DNA of 64,000 bases from Actinomycetota bacterium (GTDB lineage: Bacteria; Actinomycetota; UBA4738; HRBIN12): positions 568,303 through 632,302 of the forward strand of contig JBBECT010000004.1 of the NCBI GenBank assembly GCA_040881665.1, written 5' to 3'. The translations under genes and the position numbers were made by a program. Below, piece after piece: positions 33,236-43,156 of the stretch; within the stretch, counting starts at the first letter, position 1, and each line of letters opens with the position of its first letter. The notes below the pieces were generated by a model that had not been told where the DNA came from, did no database searches, and saw only the letters and a list, made by a program, of their open reading frames with translations.

Positions 33236-34072
33236 TCAGTTGCCGGTGTCCCACCAGAGGGTGACGAACGACGACGGCACCGCGGGACCTGCCGACCACA
33301 GGCCATCGTGGAGCGCGAGCCGGTTCCCGAGCGCCGCAGCGAGCTCGTCGTCACGATCCGCGGGCAGGCACAGACGCCGCCGGATCCAGGCGACGGCGGC
33401 CGCGCGCTCGACGAACCCGCCATGTGCGCGACGCTCGTGATCCTCGCGGCGCGGGTGGATCCCGAGCTCGAACAACACGTCGGCCAGGTCGTCCGCGGTG
33501 GGTCCACCGGGCATCTCGACGTCGTGGAAGGTGCTCCACAGGTCCCGCGTCCACGCGAGGGGGTGGACCTCGGTGATCTCGACGACGATCCGATGTCGGG
33601 TGTGTGTCGCGAGGGCCTCGACGAACGGCGCGATGTCGGGAACGTTGTAGAGGACGTGGTGGCACACGGCGACGTCGCACTCCGGCGCCCGTCCGGCGAC
33701 GTCCGGCCAGCGACCCTCGATCGTGGTCGCCCCCACCCCCGCGAGCTCGCACGCCTCGGCGAAGGCGCGCAGCAGGTCCCACGACGGATCGACGCCGGTG
33801 AGATGCGAGGCACGCCCGGCGAGTGCGAGGGAGCTCGCACCTCCTCCGCACCCCACATCGAGTGCCGTTCCTCCGGCAGGGAGCGCCTCCAGGGCCCGGA
33901 GATCCGAGGAGCTCGGCCCCATCTTTCGCGCGGCCTCCGCCCGATGAACGAACAGCTCGCGTGGGAATCCGTACGGAGACTCGGGCGCCGCCGCGAGGAT
34001 CGGCTCCGGGATCGAGAGGGAGGCGAGCGAACGCGCCCACCTATCCGCGGCGCTCGTCTCGGGCGGGCTCAC
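33236..34072 (-). CDS. Class I SAM-dependent methyltransferase
   Basis: Methyltransferase of 278 aa. The SAM site is ALDVGCGGGASSLALAG, followed by GVDPSWDLLRAFAE and CHHVLYNVPDIAPFVEAL. The N-terminus is helical and the C-terminal third may form a substrate cap. The ATG overlaps the stop of the upstream CoA-transferase gene (ATGA), so the two are translationally coupled. The substrate is unknown; coupling suggests a shared catabolic route for a small acid, but that is inference. Confidence 0.87.
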   Translation of the reverse strand: MSPPETSAADRWARSLASLSIPEPILAAAPESPYGFPRELFVHRAEAARKMGPSSSDLRALEALPAGGTALDVGCGGGASSLALAGRASHLTGVDPSWDLLRAFAEACELAGVGATTIEGRWPDVAGRAPECDVAVCHHVLYNVPDIAPFVEALATHTRHRIVVEITEVHPLAWTRDLWSTFHDVEMPGGPTADDLADVLFELGIHPRREDHERRAHGGFVERAAAVAWIRRRLCLPADRDDELAAALGNRLALHDGLWSAGPAVPSSFVTLWWDTGN

Positions 34073-35346
34073 GGTCGGTCGTCGAGTCGGTCGAGCTCGG
34101 CCAGTACCTCGTCCGTGTGCTCGCCGAGCAGCGGCGGCGGGCGAGGGGCGACCGGCGCGGTTCCCTGCAGGTGGATCGGCTCGCCTACCGATCGGAGCAT
34201 CCCGCGTACGGGATCGTCGATCTGCTCGATCGTCGCCGCGCCTTCGGGCGTCGCGAACACCTCATCGAGCGCGAGGACCGGGGAACAGGGAACCCCTCGC
34301 GAAGTCAGCTCTTCGAGCCACGCCGTCGCCGTCCGGGTCGCGAAGGCGTCGCGCAGGATCGAGACGAGCGCCTCGCGGTTGCGCACACGTGCTTCGTTCG
34401 TCGCGAACCGCTCGTCACGCGCCAGCTCCGATCGGCTCATCGCATCGCACGTGCGCTCGAACAACCTGTCGTTGCCGGCGGCGAGCACGAACGGTCGGTC
34501 GGCAGCGGGGAACACCTGGTAGGGAACGATGTTCGGGTGCTCGGTTCCCATCGCCCGGGGAACCACCCCCCCGAGCAGATGGTTCGCCGCCTGATTGACC
34601 ATCGCAGCGACGCTCGCCTCGAACAGCGACACGGTCAGTCGTTGCCCCCGGCCGGACACGTCGCGGCCCCGCAGCGCGGATTGGATCCCGTTCGCGGCGT
34701 AGAGGCCGGCCACGACGTCGAGGAGGGCGACACCGACCTTCACCGGTTCGCCACCGCGCTCGCCCGTGACGCTCATCAAGCCCGAGACGGCTTGCACGAT
34801 GATGTCGTAGCCGGGGCGCGTGTCGTCGTCATGCTCGCCGAACGCGAGCAGCGAGCAGTATACGAGTCGCGGGAACCGCGCCCGGAGGTCGTCGTATCCC
34901 AGGCCCCAGCGCGACATCAGACCGGGGCGGAAGTTCTCGACGACGACATCGGCGCCGGCGATCAGTCGTTCCGCGGTGCGCCGCCCTTCGTCGGTCGTGA
35001 GGTCGACCGCGATCGATCGCTTGTTGCGGTTGAGCGAGAGGAAATACGCGGCGTCGTCGCCGACGAACGGTGGTCCCCAAGATCGGGTGTCGTCCCCGCC
35101 ATCCGGGCGTTCGACCTTGATCACGTCCGCGCCGAGATCCGCGAGCACCATCGTCGCGAGCGGACCGGCGAGGATCCGCGTGAAGTCGGCTATCCGGACA
35201 CCCTCGAGCGGTCGGGCCAGGGGTGGCGCACCGTCCGGAGGTCGGGGAGCGGCGCCGGTACCGGGGCGGGAGAACCCGTGGTCCTCCGGCACGCCTCGGT
35301 CGTCCTCCTGGGATGGTCGTGGGTCGGGATCCGCCGCGGGGCACAT
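34069..35346 (-). CDS. Class III CoA-transferase (CaiB/BaiF family)
   Basis: Enzyme of about 425 aa that moves CoA between carboxylic acids. The N-terminus ARPLEGVRIADFTRILAGP is diagnostic. The catalytic Asp is in GVALLDVVAGLYAANG, and ENFRPGLMSRWGLGYDDL and LNRNKRSIAVDL are family blocks. The start is uncertain: a TTG at 35421 would lie inside a predicted -35 box, so I use the ATG at 35346. The region between it and the conserved core is low complexity. The natural acid pair is unknown. The coupled methyltransferase lies downstream. Confidence 0.88.
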   Translation of the reverse strand: MCPAADPDPRPSQEDDRGVPEDHGFSRPGTGAAPRPPDGAPPLARPLEGVRIADFTRILAGPLATMVLADLGADVIKVERPDGGDDTRSWGPPFVGDDAAYFLSLNRNKRSIAVDLTTDEGRRTAERLIAGADVVVENFRPGLMSRWGLGYDDLRARFPRLVYCSLLAFGEHDDDTRPGYDIIVQAVSGLMSVTGERGGEPVKVGVALLDVVAGLYAANGIQSALRGRDVSGRGQRLTVSLFEASVAAMVNQAANHLLGGVVPRAMGTEHPNIVPYQVFPAADRPFVLAAGNDRLFERTCDAMSRSELARDERFATNEARVRNREALVSILRDAFATRTATAWLEELTSRGVPCSPVLALDEVFATPEGAATIEQIDDPVRGMLRSVGEPIHLQGTAPVAPRPPPLLGEHTDEVLAELDRLDDRP

Positions 35347-35391
35347 GAGTGGAGCCGCCGGAACCCGAAGGCCCCAACGGCTCCAATCACC

Positions 35392-35421
35392 ATTATCGCC
35401 CCTCTCGCTGCTTCCGGTCAA
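35392..35421 (-). promoter_or_regulatory. Predicted promoter of the CoA-transferase operon
   Basis: Minus-strand TTGACC (35421-35416), an 18-base spacer and GATAAT (35397-35392). This is a close match to a sigma-70-type promoter and would start transcription near 35385, leaving a leader of about 40 bases before the ATG at 35346. Confidence 0.5.
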
Positions 35422-35505
35422 GTCCGGATCGGGCCCTTCGGCGGCGCCTTCGGACGCAACGGGCGGGGGTGGCGGCGACGCTGGGAGGTCTGCAACGATG
35501 GAGCC

Positions 35506-36159
35506 ATGAATCAGGAGAGCCTGGACCGTGCGAACGCGTTCCTGTCGGTCGTGGCATCGAGGACGGAACCCGGAGAGATCTCCCCGGTGACCCCTGCCGA
35601 GGTCGGCAAGGAGCTCGGGTTCGGCCCGCCCCTCGTCGCTGCTCGCGCCGTTCGCGCCCTCGTCTCGCGCAAGCGGATCGAGCAGATCCCTGGGGACGGC
35701 TACCGCCTCCTCGATCCGCGCCCGGTTGCTCCCGGAGAGCCCGAGTCGGTCATCCGCCCTCGGCGCCCGCGGAAGAAGAAGACGCGATCCGGCGAGGGCG
35801 GTGCGGCGGCGAACGGTTCGCGGTCGGAGGACGTCACGTACGGGGAGTTCGGCCGGGAGGTCGTCGATCGCGTGATCGATCTCGGCCGCGAGGTCGGCGA
35901 GCTACGGGGGAACCTGAAGTCCACGCGAGAGGAAGCGCGGGATGCCCGTGAGGCCAAGGCCGATGCAGAACGCCGGGCCGTCGAGCTCGGCGCCCGCGTT
36001 CGAGAGCTCGAGGCACGAGCGGAGATGGCCGAGAGCAACCTGCGCACCCTGCTGGCGACCGCTCGTGGCGCGGGGCGGGGCGACGATGCCCCGGTCGCGG
36101 CGAACGAGATGGAAGCGATCCTCGGCGTGCTCAAGGGTGACGGCGGCGCCCCGGCCTGA
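35506..36159 (+). CDS. Winged-helix protein with C-terminal coiled coil
   Basis: Protein of 217 aa. Residues 1-70 read as a winged helix (VTPAEVGKELGFGPPLVAARAVRALVSRKRIEQ) and are followed by a basic linker (RPRRPRKKKTRSG). Residues 115-190 form a long coiled coil (DLGREVGELRGNLK and AEMAESNLRTLLATA). The layout suggests a DNA-binding protein that dimerises through the coil. A GGGAGGT ribosome site lies about 15 bases before the ATG. It is divergent from the CoA-transferase operon. Function unknown. Confidence 0.75.
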   Translation: MNQESLDRANAFLSVVASRTEPGEISPVTPAEVGKELGFGPPLVAARAVRALVSRKRIEQIPGDGYRLLDPRPVAPGEPESVIRPRRPRKKKTRSGEGGAAANGSRSEDVTYGEFGREVVDRVIDLGREVGELRGNLKSTREEARDAREAKADAERRAVELGARVRELEARAEMAESNLRTLLATARGAGRGDDAPVAANEMEAILGVLKGDGGAPA

Positions 36160-36165
36160 GCCGGG

Positions 36166-37290
36166 TCAGACGTCGTCGATCAACGGCTCGGACGTCGCTC
36201 CCGGCTCCCCGTTCGGCACCGATGCCGACACGCCGGCGCCACCGGTGACGAACGCCAGGTGGCAGGCCGTGAAGTGCCGCTCGCGCAGTTCCTTGGGGAA
36301 CACATCCTGTTCCCCGCACGCTCCCTCGACCCCCGCACGCGCCGCGTCACCGTTCACGACCGCCGGGCAGCGAGGATGGAAGCGGCACCCCTCGGGGATC
36401 CGTGTCGGATCGGGCGGCTCGCCGGTGAGGTAGGGACGTTCGGTCGCGTCTCCCGTGTCGGTGATGACGGCAAGCAGCGCCTTCGTGTACGGGTGGAGCG
36501 GCGCGGTGAGGACGTCTTCGGCGGGGCCTATCTCGACGATCCGCCCGAGATACATCACCGCGACGCGATCGGCGATCGTCCATGCCAGGCCGAGGTCGTG
36601 GGTGACGATCAGGATCGTGATCTGCAACTCGTCCCGCAGCTTCAGCAACAGCGACAGGATCTCGCCCCGGACCGAGGCGTCGAGGTTCGAGACCGGCTCA
36701 TCGGCCACGATCACCTCGGGATCGAGCGCCAGCGCCCCGGCGATCACGACGCGCTGGCGTTGCCCTCCGGAAAGCTCATGCGGGTAGAGCAGGTAGAACC
36801 GCTCGGGTGGGCGCAGTCCCGCCCGCGAGAGAGCGCGCGCGACGAGTTCCTCTTCGTTGCCGGGAACCTTGTGGATCCGGAGTCCCTCGGCCACGATCTC
36901 GTAGATCGTCTTGCGGGGGTTCAGCGATCCGGTGGGATCCTGAAACACCATCTGCACGCGGCGCCGATAGTCGCGCAAGCCGCGACCTCCCATGTCCAGC
37001 TGCTTGCCCTCGAAGCCGATCGTTCCCGCGTTCGGTTTGATCAACCCCATGATCGCGCGCGCGAGCGTCGTCTTGCCGCAGCCGGATTCGCCTGCGAGGG
37101 CGAGGATCTCGCCGCGGCGGATGTCGAGGTCGACGCCGTCGACGGCTCGAGCTTCGCTGCCGCCGCGGCCCAGCACACCGGAGAGCAGCCCGACCCGGCC
37201 CGAGAAGCTGACCTTGAGGTCGCGGACGGAGATCAGTGCATCCGTGGGGACCGCCGTGCCACCGCCGGACGCGATCCGTGTGTCGCTCAT
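36166..37290 (-). CDS. Oligopeptide ABC transporter ATPase, OppF/DppF type
   Basis: ATPase of 374 aa. Walker [10 protein letters not shown], signature LSGGQRQRV, Walker [13 protein letters not shown] and H-loop VTHD are intact. The C-terminal oligopeptide/dipeptide extension is present with [31 protein letters not shown] and several cysteines, which in some Opp ATPases bind an Fe-S cluster. The start overlaps the OppD stop (ATGA). It is the last gene of the importer operon. Confidence 0.93.
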   Translation of the reverse strand: MSDTRIASGGGTAVPTDALISVRDLKVSFSGRVGLLSGVLGRGGSEARAVDGVDLDIRRGEILALAGESGCGKTTLARAIMGLIKPNAGTIGFEGKQLDMGGRGLRDYRRRVQMVFQDPTGSLNPRKTIYEIVAEGLRIHKVPGNEEELVARALSRAGLRPPERFYLLYPHELSGGQRQRVVIAGALALDPEVIVADEPVSNLDASVRGEILSLLLKLRDELQITILIVTHDLGLAWTIADRVAVMYLGRIVEIGPAEDVLTAPLHPYTKALLAVITDTGDATERPYLTGEPPDPTRIPEGCRFHPRCPAVVNGDAARAGVEGACGEQDVFPKELRERHFTACHLAFVTGGAGVSASVPNGEPGATSEPLIDDV

Positions 37291-38306
37291 CGGGCATCAC
37301 CGGCGTCCGAGGAGACGGGTGGTGGAGATCCACCGGCGGTCGCGAGTGCTCCCTCGACCCGGAGGCACGCCGCCCGGCGGTTCGTACCGGCGGAGTAGAG
37401 CTGCGGATCGATCCGGTGGCAGTCGTCGAAGACCTCCGGACACCGCGGGTTGAAGGTGCAGCCCTCCGGGAGCTTCTGCGGATCCGGTGGGTCTCCCCCG
37501 AGCCCCATCGGCCGCCCGCGGAACCGTTGATCGCCGATCTCTGGGAACGCTGCCGCGAGGGCCTTGGTGTACGGGTGCGCCGGCGTCTTGAAGACGTCCT
37601 TGGCGGGCCCTTGCTCGACGATACGACCCGCGTACATGACCGAGAGGTGGTCGGAGACCTCGATGAGGACCGACAGGTCATGGGTGATGAAGAGCATCGC
37701 CAGGCCGAGGTCCCGCTGCAGTTCCTTCAACAGCCGGAGCACCTGCGCCTGGACCATCACGTCGAGCGCCGTGGTCGGCTCGTCGGCGATGATGAGACTG
37801 GGATTGCATGCCAGGGCCATCGCGATCATCACGCGCTGCTTCTGCCCGCCCGACATCTCGTGGGGATAGTCGAGGATCCGCCGCGGCGGCAGCCCGACCT
37901 GTTCGAGGAGCGCACCCACCCGCACCATCGCTTCCTTCTCCCCGGCCTGCTGGTGCACGGTGATCGCTTCGGCGATCTGCTCGCCCACCCGTCGGACGGG
38001 GTTCAGCGCGTGAAGGGCCCCCTGGAAGATGATCGAGGCACCCGTCCACCGCACGGCCCGCAGGCGTCCCGGCTTCATCGCGAGCACGTCGTCGCCGTCG
38101 AGCACGATCGAACCCTCGACTTTCGCGTCCTTGGGGAGCAGGCGCAGGATCGAAGCGGCGATCGTGGACTTGCCGCAGCCGGATTCGCCGGCGAGGCCGA
38201 GCACCTCTCCCCGTTCGATCGACAGGTCGACGCCGCGAACGGCCGGCACGCCGCCTCCGCCCGTCGAGTAGGTGATGTGCAGGTCCTCGATGTCCAGGAT
38301 GCTCAT
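37287..38306 (-). CDS. Oligopeptide ABC transporter ATPase, OppD/DppD type
   Basis: ATPase of 339 aa, partner of OppF. Walker [10 protein letters not shown], signature MSGGQKQRV, Walker [15 protein letters not shown]-loop ITHD, and the Opp C-terminal extension [12 protein letters not shown] and [13 protein letters not shown]. The ATG at 38306 is 3 bases after the OppC stop, with GGTGA just before it. An open frame continues far upstream but covers the permease gene in another frame. Confidence 0.93.
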   Translation of the reverse strand: MSILDIEDLHITYSTGGGGVPAVRGVDLSIERGEVLGLAGESGCGKSTIAASILRLLPKDAKVEGSIVLDGDDVLAMKPGRLRAVRWTGASIIFQGALHALNPVRRVGEQIAEAITVHQQAGEKEAMVRVGALLEQVGLPPRRILDYPHEMSGGQKQRVMIAMALACNPSLIIADEPTTALDVMVQAQVLRLLKELQRDLGLAMLFITHDLSVLIEVSDHLSVMYAGRIVEQGPAKDVFKTPAHPYTKALAAAFPEIGDQRFRGRPMGLGGDPPDPQKLPEGCTFNPRCPEVFDDCHRIDPQLYSAGTNRRAACLRVEGALATAGGSPPPVSSDAGDAR

Positions 38307-38308
38307 GC

Positions 38309-39271
38309 TCACCGCTTCCGAAGTTTGGGGTTGATGATCTCGTCGAGCGCGAATCCGATCAGCGTGAACGCCAACACGACGGCGCTGATGCAGGCCCCCG
38401 GGAACGCGAGCCACCACCACCAACCCGCCGTCGCAGCCTGTCCACTCGAGGCCTGCTCCAGGATCTGTCCCCACGTCACTCGGGTCGGATCGCCGAGCCC
38501 GAGGAACGACAGCGCTGATTCGGACAGGATCGCGATCGCGACGATCAGCACCGCGTTGGCCATCACGATCGGCATCACGTTCGGCAGGATGTGACGGGAG
38601 ATGATGTGCCAATTCGAGGCGCCGAGCGCCCGGGCCCGCTCGACGTAGTTCCGTTCCCGCACCGAGAGCGCTTGCGCGCGCACCAGGCGCGCCGTGCTGG
38701 GCCAGGTGGTCACCCCGATCACGAGCACGATCACGAACAGCGAGGTGCCGAAGATCGACGCGAGGACGACCGCGAGCACGAGCCAGGGGATCGCGAGGCC
38801 CCAGTCGGTCACACGCATCAGCACGACATCGGTCGCCCTGCCCCGGTAGCCGGCCACGATGCCCACCAGGGTGCCGATCACCATCGTGATGACGGTCGCG
38901 GAGAGCCCGACGAGCAGGGAGACCGGGGTTCCGTGGATCACGAGGGTGAGGACGCTTCGCCCGCTCTCGTCCGTGCCCATCGGATAGTCCAGGCTCGGCG
39001 GCGCGCCGATCGGCCCCTCCGCGTTGATCCGTTCGGTTCCGGTCTCGTCGGCGAACAATGCGAAGATCGCCACCGCGACGAAAAGAACCAGGATGGTCAG
39101 GCCGAGCATCCCCAGCTTGTCCTTGCGGAACGCGTGCCAGAACCGGAGGGCGGCGGCTCGACGCCGGGTCCACGCGATCTTCCGCGGCGATCCGGGTTCG
39201 AGCGACGCAGGAGGGAGGGGATCCCCCGTCAGGGGTGTCTCGACGTCGGTGTGGAGCGGGGGCGTCTGCAT
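38309..39271 (-). CDS. Oligopeptide ABC transporter permease, OppC/DppC type
   Basis: Membrane subunit of 320 aa. An N-terminal cytosolic stretch precedes the first helix LGMLGLTILVLFVAVAIFAL. A large external loop with YPMGTDESGRSVLTLVIHG follows, then five further helices with the coupling loop YVERARALGASNWHIISRHILP. These are OppC hallmarks. Start and OppB stop share one base (TGATG), so translation is coupled. Confidence 0.93.
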   Translation of the reverse strand: MQTPPLHTDVETPLTGDPLPPASLEPGSPRKIAWTRRRAAALRFWHAFRKDKLGMLGLTILVLFVAVAIFALFADETGTERINAEGPIGAPPSLDYPMGTDESGRSVLTLVIHGTPVSLLVGLSATVITMVIGTLVGIVAGYRGRATDVVLMRVTDWGLAIPWLVLAVVLASIFGTSLFVIVLVIGVTTWPSTARLVRAQALSVRERNYVERARALGASNWHIISRHILPNVMPIVMANAVLIVAIAILSESALSFLGLGDPTRVTWGQILEQASSGQAATAGWWWWLAFPGACISAVVLAFTLIGFALDEIINPKLRKR

Positions 39272-40257
39272 CAGGCCTCCCGCACGCGCGGATCGAGGTA
39301 GGCATACAGCAGGTCGCTCGCGAGGTTCGCCAGGATGATCGCAGCGGTGCTGAACAGGAAGATGCCCTGGAGGAGCCAGTAGTCGCTGGCTTGGATCGCG
39401 GTGTAGGTGAGCAGCCCCAGCCCTTGGTAACCGAAGACGACCTCGACCGTGATCGCACCCCCGAGGACATAGCCCAGGCTCAATGCGACGAGGGTTACCG
39501 TCGGGAGCAGCGCGTTGCGAACGGCATGCCGCCGCAGCACCATCCGCTCCTTGACACCCTTGGCCCGCGCGGTCGTGATGTACTCCTCGCCCAGGACGTC
39601 GATCAAGGATGACCGCATCACGAGGTAGTACTCACCGAGGTAGGCGAGCGACAGGGTGAGGGCAGGCAGGAACAGGTGGTGGGCCATGTCGGCGATGTAG
39701 CCGAAGGTACCGAGACTCGACGAGTCCAAGGAGATCCGACCCGACACCGGGAACCACCCGAGCGTCGAGGAGAACAGCAACAGCAACAGCATCCCGAGCC
39801 AGAACTCGGGCATCGAGTACAGCAGCAGGGAACTCCCCATCGAGAACCGGTCGAACGCGCCTCCGCGGTTCCACCCCGAACGGATCCCCATCCAGATCCC
39901 GAACACCGTGGACACGATCGTCGCGACACCCACCAGCAGCAGGGTCGGCCACAGGAACCGGAGGAACACGTCGAGCACGGGCTCGCCCTGGTAGAAGCTC
40001 GAGAGTCCGAGGTCGCCCCGGAGCGTATCCCCGGCGAAATCGCTGAACTGCCCCCACGTGGACTTGTCGAGCCCGTAGTTGCGGATGATGTCCTGTCGTT
40101 CGGCGAGGCTGAGCTGCGCGCCCTGCCCCCGGGTCAGGAAGCTGACCGGGTCTCCCGGTGACCAGACCCGGAACAGGAAGAAGTTGAAGATCGTCACGGC
40201 AACGAGGGTGAGGAGCGCCTGGCCCACCTTCTTGAAGACGTAGCGGCGCGTCCCCAC
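39271..40257 (-). CDS. Oligopeptide ABC transporter permease, OppB/DppB type
   Basis: Membrane subunit of 328 aa with six helices. The first, LTLVAVTIFNFFLFRVW, runs into PGDPVSFLTRG. The coupling loop is YITTARAKGVKERMVLRRHAVRNAL, and GGAITVEVVFGYQGLGLL is the family C-terminal marker. It pairs with OppC. It starts 40 bases after the binding-protein gene. Confidence 0.93.
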   Translation of the reverse strand: MGTRRYVFKKVGQALLTLVAVTIFNFFLFRVWSPGDPVSFLTRGQGAQLSLAERQDIIRNYGLDKSTWGQFSDFAGDTLRGDLGLSSFYQGEPVLDVFLRFLWPTLLLVGVATIVSTVFGIWMGIRSGWNRGGAFDRFSMGSSLLLYSMPEFWLGMLLLLLFSSTLGWFPVSGRISLDSSSLGTFGYIADMAHHLFLPALTLSLAYLGEYYLVMRSSLIDVLGEEYITTARAKGVKERMVLRRHAVRNALLPTVTLVALSLGYVLGGAITVEVVFGYQGLGLLTYTAIQASDYWLLQGIFLFSTAAIILANLASDLLYAYLDPRVREA

Positions 40258-40297
40258 CCCTGTTGCCTACCTCTCCTTCGCCCCGACCCTCAGCGGA

Positions 40298-42112
40298 TCA
40301 GGCCTCGTCCTCGTCGCGGCGCCGACGGTTCATCGTGACCCCGACGATGATCGCGACGACGACCACCGCGGCGATGATCCCGATGATCAGCCCCGTATTG
40401 CCGCCACCGTCGTCACCGCCGGCCGTCGATGCCGACACGGGGTGGACGTTCCGGTACGAGTACGTGCCGTACTGGAACACCAGGTACCCCTGCGGCTCGG
40501 GCTGCTCGACGAACCCGGTCCAGGAGTTGTTGTACGCCTGGAGCGTGCTCTCGTAGTACAGGACGATCTCCGGCTTGTCGTCGTAGAGGATCTGCTGCAT
40601 CTCGTCGGTGATCGCCCGGCGCTCTTCGACCGTCGCGGCCTTCCGCTGCTCGTCGTAGAGCTTGTCGTACTCCGGGTTCGAGTAACATGTGTCACTCCAG
40701 ACACCGCACTGACCCTCCGTGTACGTGGAGAGCTGGAAGTCCGGGTCGGGTTCGACACCCCATCCCCAGATGTACATGTCGTAGTCGTTCGCGTACCAGA
40801 TGTCCGTGAGCTTCGTGTCGGTCACCGGCTGGGTCTCGGTCCCGATCCCGATCTCCGCGAGCCATGCGGTGATGTACTCACCGGCCTTGATCGTGTCCGG
40901 GTTCTCGGTCCGCACGATGAACCGCATGTTGAGCGGCTCGCCGCCGCCCGGCATCTCGCGAACGCCGTCACCGTCGGTGTCCTCGTACCCGGCCTCGTCG
41001 AGGATCCGGTTCGCCTCCTCGAGGTCCTGGGTGTAGGGGTTCTCCGGCTCGAAGTGCCACTTGTTGGTGCTCAGCGTGACGGTGGTGCCAGGCACGCCGT
41101 AGCCGCGCCGGACCTGATCGACGAGCTGTTGCTTGTCGATCGACAGCGCGATCGCGTCGCGCACGTCCTGGTCGAGCAACGCCGGGTGCCCGGTGCTCGG
41201 GTTGTCGGCGCAGTACTCCACCTCGTCGGTGCACTGGTTCATCGACATCTGGATGAAGTAACTCTGACCCGCCTCATGCAGGGTGATGTTCGGCTCGTTC
41301 GCCAGCGACGGTGCGAGGTTCACCGGGATCGAGTCGGCGAAATCGATGTCTCCGGCCTTCAACGCCTCGACCATCGACTCCTCGTTCTTGAAGACCTGGA
41401 ACCGGAGCTCGTCGATGATCGGACCACCGTCGATATAGTCGGGGTTGGCCTCCAGGATCCAGAACTCGCCGCGTTCCCACTCCGTCATGTGGAACGGACC
41501 CGAGGTGATCGGGGAGGGATCCTCGAACCCCTTCCACTTGTTGATCGCCTCCTTGTCGGCGAACTGACTGAACAGCGACTCCGGGAGGATGAAGATGTAA
41601 GGGGGGTACAGGGGTGCGCCGGTCGGCTCGGTCGTCTTCCAGATCAGCGTGTCGTCGTCCTCGGCAACGATCTCGTCGGTGAACGGCAGGTAGTCGCTGA
41701 ACGCGCCGAACTCCTCGTCGAGGATCAGGTTGTAGGTGAAGGCCACGTCGTGCGCGGTGACGGGAGTGCCGTCCGACCACGTCTGTCCCGGGCGGATCTC
41801 GAAGGTCCAAGTGAGGCCGTCTTCGCTGCGCGTAGGCAGCTCCGCCACCTCCGGGATCGGGTCCATCGTCTTCTGGTCGAAGCCGAGCAGCAGGTTGTAC
41901 TGCGCTCCCGCCGCCTCGTACTCGGGGGTCTCGATCATCTTCAGGGGGTTGAAGGTGATGGCATCGTTCACCATGCCCACGGTGAAGGTCACCTTCTCGC
42001 CGCTGTCTGCCGGGGTCTCCTCCTGCGCCAGGGCGGTGCCCGCGGCCGTGATGATCGCCGCGGTCATCGCCATGACCAAGAGGGTCGCGCCGGCACGGAT
42101 GTTCTTACGCAT
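40298..42112 (-). CDS. Peptide-type ABC solute-binding protein (family 5) with C-terminal membrane anchor
   Basis: Binding protein of 604 aa. A signal peptide (LLVMAMTAAIITAAGTALAQ) without a lipobox Cys is followed by the family 5 core: YNLLLGFDQKTMDPIPEVAE, then TWTFEIRPGQTWSDGTPVTA and RDAIALSIDKQQLVD. A DTDGDGVRE loop may bind calcium. The end is unusual: a Gly/Asp linker, one membrane helix (TGLIIGIIAAVVVVAIIVGV) and a basic stop-transfer NRRRRDEDE, so the protein is tethered by its C-terminus instead of by a lipid. The ATG has GAGGAGG about 8 bases upstream. It is the first gene of the importer proper. Confidence 0.92.
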   Translation of the reverse strand: MRKNIRAGATLLVMAMTAAIITAAGTALAQEETPADSGEKVTFTVGMVNDAITFNPLKMIETPEYEAAGAQYNLLLGFDQKTMDPIPEVAELPTRSEDGLTWTFEIRPGQTWSDGTPVTAHDVAFTYNLILDEEFGAFSDYLPFTDEIVAEDDDTLIWKTTEPTGAPLYPPYIFILPESLFSQFADKEAINKWKGFEDPSPITSGPFHMTEWERGEFWILEANPDYIDGGPIIDELRFQVFKNEESMVEALKAGDIDFADSIPVNLAPSLANEPNITLHEAGQSYFIQMSMNQCTDEVEYCADNPSTGHPALLDQDVRDAIALSIDKQQLVDQVRRGYGVPGTTVTLSTNKWHFEPENPYTQDLEEANRILDEAGYEDTDGDGVREMPGGGEPLNMRFIVRTENPDTIKAGEYITAWLAEIGIGTETQPVTDTKLTDIWYANDYDMYIWGWGVEPDPDFQLSTYTEGQCGVWSDTCYSNPEYDKLYDEQRKAATVEERRAITDEMQQILYDDKPEIVLYYESTLQAYNNSWTGFVEQPEPQGYLVFQYGTYSYRNVHPVSASTAGGDDGGGNTGLIIGIIAAVVVVAIIVGVTMNRRRRDEDEA

Positions 42113-42187
42113 CGCGTGTCCTCCTCTGCCCTCGTTCCCTGACGTGCCCGATCCCCCGTTCCCAGGGGGGTGGTTCCCTGTACCTAT

Positions 42188-43156
42188 CTACGTCGCGCCT
42201 CGTAGCGCGGGTTCGCCGACCACGAGGCTGCGTGCATCGGCGTCCAACGTCGCCTTCACCCCGAGGGGGAGGGTCGCGAGATGCTTCCCGTGCCCGAGCG
42301 GGAGCTTGTATAGCACGGGTACCCCGAGGGGTTCTAGGCGTTCTTCCAGCACGTCTTCGAGGCTCCGGGTCCGGGGAGCCTCCGGCCGCTGCTCGCTCCA
42401 ATCGCACCTGGCCATGTCCCCGACGACGACGCCGGCCACCCCCTCGAGCTTCCCGGCCTGGCCGAGGTGCCAGAGCATGCCGTCGACGATGTAGGGGGGT
42501 GAGTCCACGTCCTCGAAGAACAGGATGCACCCTTCCGCGGAGAACTCCCAGCGGGTTCCGAGGCTGTGCTGCAGCAGCCAGAGGCACCCACCCACCAGGG
42601 GGGCGGTGACCTTCCCGCCGACGATCGTCCGACGGTACGGGTCATCGGGGTCCGCGGGCACCTCGCCGGAACCGTCGCCTTGGAAGTACTTCACGTGGTA
42701 CTCGCGGTCCCACTCCGGGCGATCGGCGTCGCCCATGCTCTGCAGGTTCAACCCATAGAACGTCGCGAGCCCGCTCTCTCCGCGGATCGCGAGATGGAGC
42801 GCGGTGATGTCGGAGTAACCGACGAACGGCTTCGGGTTGTCCCGGATCACATCGAAGTCGATGTGGGGCAACAGGTGGGCGGCACCGTAACCACCCGTCG
42901 AGCACTGGACGAGGTCCACCTCGGGGTCCGCGAACATCGCCGTCAGATCGTCGGCACGGTGATTCGCGGGACCGGACACGTAGTCGTCTCGCTCCCAGAA
43001 GTGGTCGGAGAGCTTGACGCGGAACCCCTTGGACTCCCACCACTCGATCCCTCGGAGCACGTCCGATCGGTTGAACCACGGCCCGGAGGGAGCGGGAACC
43101 CCGATCGTTCCCCCGTCGGGCAGAGGAACGCCGAAACGGTCCGCCGCGACCTGCAT
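42188..43156 (-). CDS. S66-family serine carboxypeptidase (LdcA/MccF-like)
   Basis: Peptidase of 322 aa. The nucleophile Ser115 is in FVGYSDITALHLA, after the family block CSTGGYGAAHLLPHIDFDVI. The Glu is in ILFFEDVDSPPY and the His in LPLGHGKH. LdcA cuts the L,D bond in peptidoglycan tetrapeptides, while MccF inactivates microcin C by cleaving aminoacyl-AMP. Which activity applies here is not decided by sequence alone. The ATG at 43156 has GAGGG 7 bases upstream, better than a TTG two codons earlier. It lies 75 bases upstream of the peptide-binding protein gene on the same strand. Confidence 0.9.
   Translation of the reverse strand: MQVAADRFGVPLPDGGTIGVPAPSGPWFNRSDVLRGIEWWESKGFRVKLSDHFWERDDYVSGPANHRADDLTAMFADPEVDLVQCSTGGYGAAHLLPHIDFDVIRDNPKPFVGYSDITALHLAIRGESGLATFYGLNLQSMGDADRPEWDREYHVKYFQGDGSGEVPADPDDPYRRTIVGGKVTAPLVGGCLWLLQHSLGTRWEFSAEGCILFFEDVDSPPYIVDGMLWHLGQAGKLEGVAGVVVGDMARCDWSEQRPEAPRTRSLEDVLEERLEPLGVPVLYKLPLGHGKHLATLPLGVKATLDADARSLVVGEPALRGAT

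Noticed and set aside
35347-35421. TTG at 35421 as start of the CoA-transferase
   Set aside because: The TTG is part of a good -35 box (TTGACC-18-GATAAT) and the added residues have no family similarity.
42153-42170. CCCCC-GTTCCCA-GGGGG hairpin as a terminator before the peptide-binding gene
   Set aside because: No U-tract follows on the minus strand, and it sits just 5' of a gene in what looks like one operon. It may slow polymerase, but I cannot support a terminator.
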